Below are positions 63,410 through 64,000 of a DNA stretch of 64,000 bases, piece by piece. Position 1 is the first letter of the stretch, and the number at the start of each line of letters is the position of its first letter. Under the pieces are notes generated by a model. The model saw nothing but the letters and a program-made list of their open reading frames with translations. It did no database searches and was not told where the DNA came from. Position numbers and translations under genes: made by a program. This DNA is from Neptunicella plasticusilytica (GTDB taxonomy: Bacteria > Pseudomonadota > Gammaproteobacteria > Enterobacterales > Alteromonadaceae). Location of the stretch: NCBI RefSeq assembly GCF_047922965.1, contig NZ_CP150481.1:3348001-3412000 (forward strand). Reading direction: 5' to 3'.

Positions 63410-64000
63410 TTAGCTGAGACGGTTAATAAAATTGCCCAGTCGCTCTGTTGCAGGTTGATTATTGCGCAAACGCCGTGCGTTCCGTTCAACTTCATCCTGC
63501 AAGTCAGTTCGAATACTATTTAACTCGGTATCCAGCTCTTCATTAGCCGAGGAGTTATTACCGGCTAGCGCCCTTTCATTAAGCAGTGACTCGATCACCT
63601 CGGATTCTTCACGTAACGTCTCGATCAATTCTTCGGATGTCTGTTCTTGACGCAGATTTGTCTCAGTTTGTTGCAGTACTCTCGCTTCTTCCTGGGCGGC
63701 TTCAGCTAGAGATTGCTGAATAGGTGTATCAGAAGGCTGCGTCACCGGTCGTGCCTGGCTGGCCGGGGCAGGTGAAGATTCCGCAGCAATATCATTCTGC
63801 TGTTCACGTCTTAGTTGTGCCTCGTCACGCTGCGCATCAAGACGTTGCTGTTGCTCTATTTCACGGTTTTCACTGATTTGTTGCTGCTCGATATCGTCGA
63901 GTTTCTCGCTCAGTTGTTGTTGACGCGCTTGCCGTTGCTGAACAGATTCCTGAGCATTATCGGTTTGTTGTTGCTCACGTTCTTCCACATCAGCACGAAT
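63410..64000 (-). CDS. Gln/Glu-rich coiled-coil protein (partial, N-terminus outside window)
   Basis: At least 196 residues, reading frame open through the end of the window. Very low complexity, rich in Gln, Glu and Arg (REQQQTDNAQESVQQRQARQ, EIEQQQRLDAQRDEAQLRRE), with a Pro/Ser/Ala stretch (SSPAPASQARPVTQPSDTP) and then a predicted coiled coil (TLREESEVIESLLNERALAG, LNSIRTDLQDEVERNARRLR). No domain is recognised. It is probably the C-terminal part of a larger scaffold-like or surface protein. No relation to alaS is evident. Confidence 0.6.
   Translation of the reverse strand: MRADVEEREQQQTDNAQESVQQRQARQQQLSEKLDDIEQQQISENREIEQQQRLDAQRDEAQLRREQQNDIAAESSPAPASQARPVTQPSDTPIQQSLAEAAQEEARVLQQTETNLRQEQTSEELIETLREESEVIESLLNERALAGNNSSANEELDTELNSIRTDLQDEVERNARRLRNNQPATERLGNFINRLS

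Overview
The window looks like a chromosomal segment of a marine-type gammaproteobacterium, probably of the Alteromonadales. This is inferred from the gene families and their order: alaS-csrA-tRNA-Ser-tRNA-Arg, a sodium-pumping oadGAB decarboxylase, radA flanked by PilZ genes, a DUF3422 gene, and polysaccharide-degradation genes. No species can be named from the sequence alone. There is no prophage, CRISPR array, transposase or integrase.

1-22950 (minus strand) is a tightly packed, mostly overlapping run of genes that builds and attaches a complex surface or flagellar glycan. A complete pseudaminic acid pathway (pseB, pseC, pseF, pseI, pseG, pseH) is interleaved with a GT9-like transferase. 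It is followed by an acyl carrier protein, an AMP-forming acyl ligase, a very large Maf (motility accessory) glycosyltransferase, a LuxE-like acyl-protein synthetase and a LuxC-like acyl reductase. Next come a LicD-type phosphotransferase, a cytidylyltransferase, a Stealth phosphotransferase, a GT4-type glycosyltransferase, a deacetylase-like protein, a sulfotransferase, a methyltransferase fusion, an unknown GT-B-like protein and the start of gmd. The chain sits directly downstream of fliS, fliD, flaG and flagellin (23082-26734), so its likely target is the flagellin. The flagellin gene has a near-consensus FliA (sigma-28) promoter.

27092-38117 holds housekeeping and regulatory genes: ettA, a CadC-like membrane regulator, an esterase with a helical repeat tail, two PilZ proteins around radA, a cold-shock gene with a long leader, and a pair of unknown small genes behind a good Fur box.

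38263-46269 is a carbohydrate-use region: a sugar porter divergent from a GPH symporter and a GH43 enzyme, then a SnoaL-like exported protein, a thioesterase and an exported GH2 enzyme. After a 57-residue membrane protein come a MASE1-GGDEF diguanylate cyclase, oadB-oadA-oadG and a hotdog thioesterase.

52236-53440 is a tRNA locus (Ser-GCU, Arg-ACG twice). It is followed by about 800 bp of repeat units that each carry the last 17-19 nt of tRNA-Arg. This resembles the tRNA-terminal 'rtT' repeats of the E. coli tyrT locus and is the most unusual non-coding feature here.

53480-64000 has a two-domain lysozyme-inhibitor-like protein, a nitroreductase, a DUF3422 protein, a TonB-dependent receptor overlapping a PepSY membrane protein, then csrA, alaS and the end of a Gln/Glu-rich coiled-coil protein.
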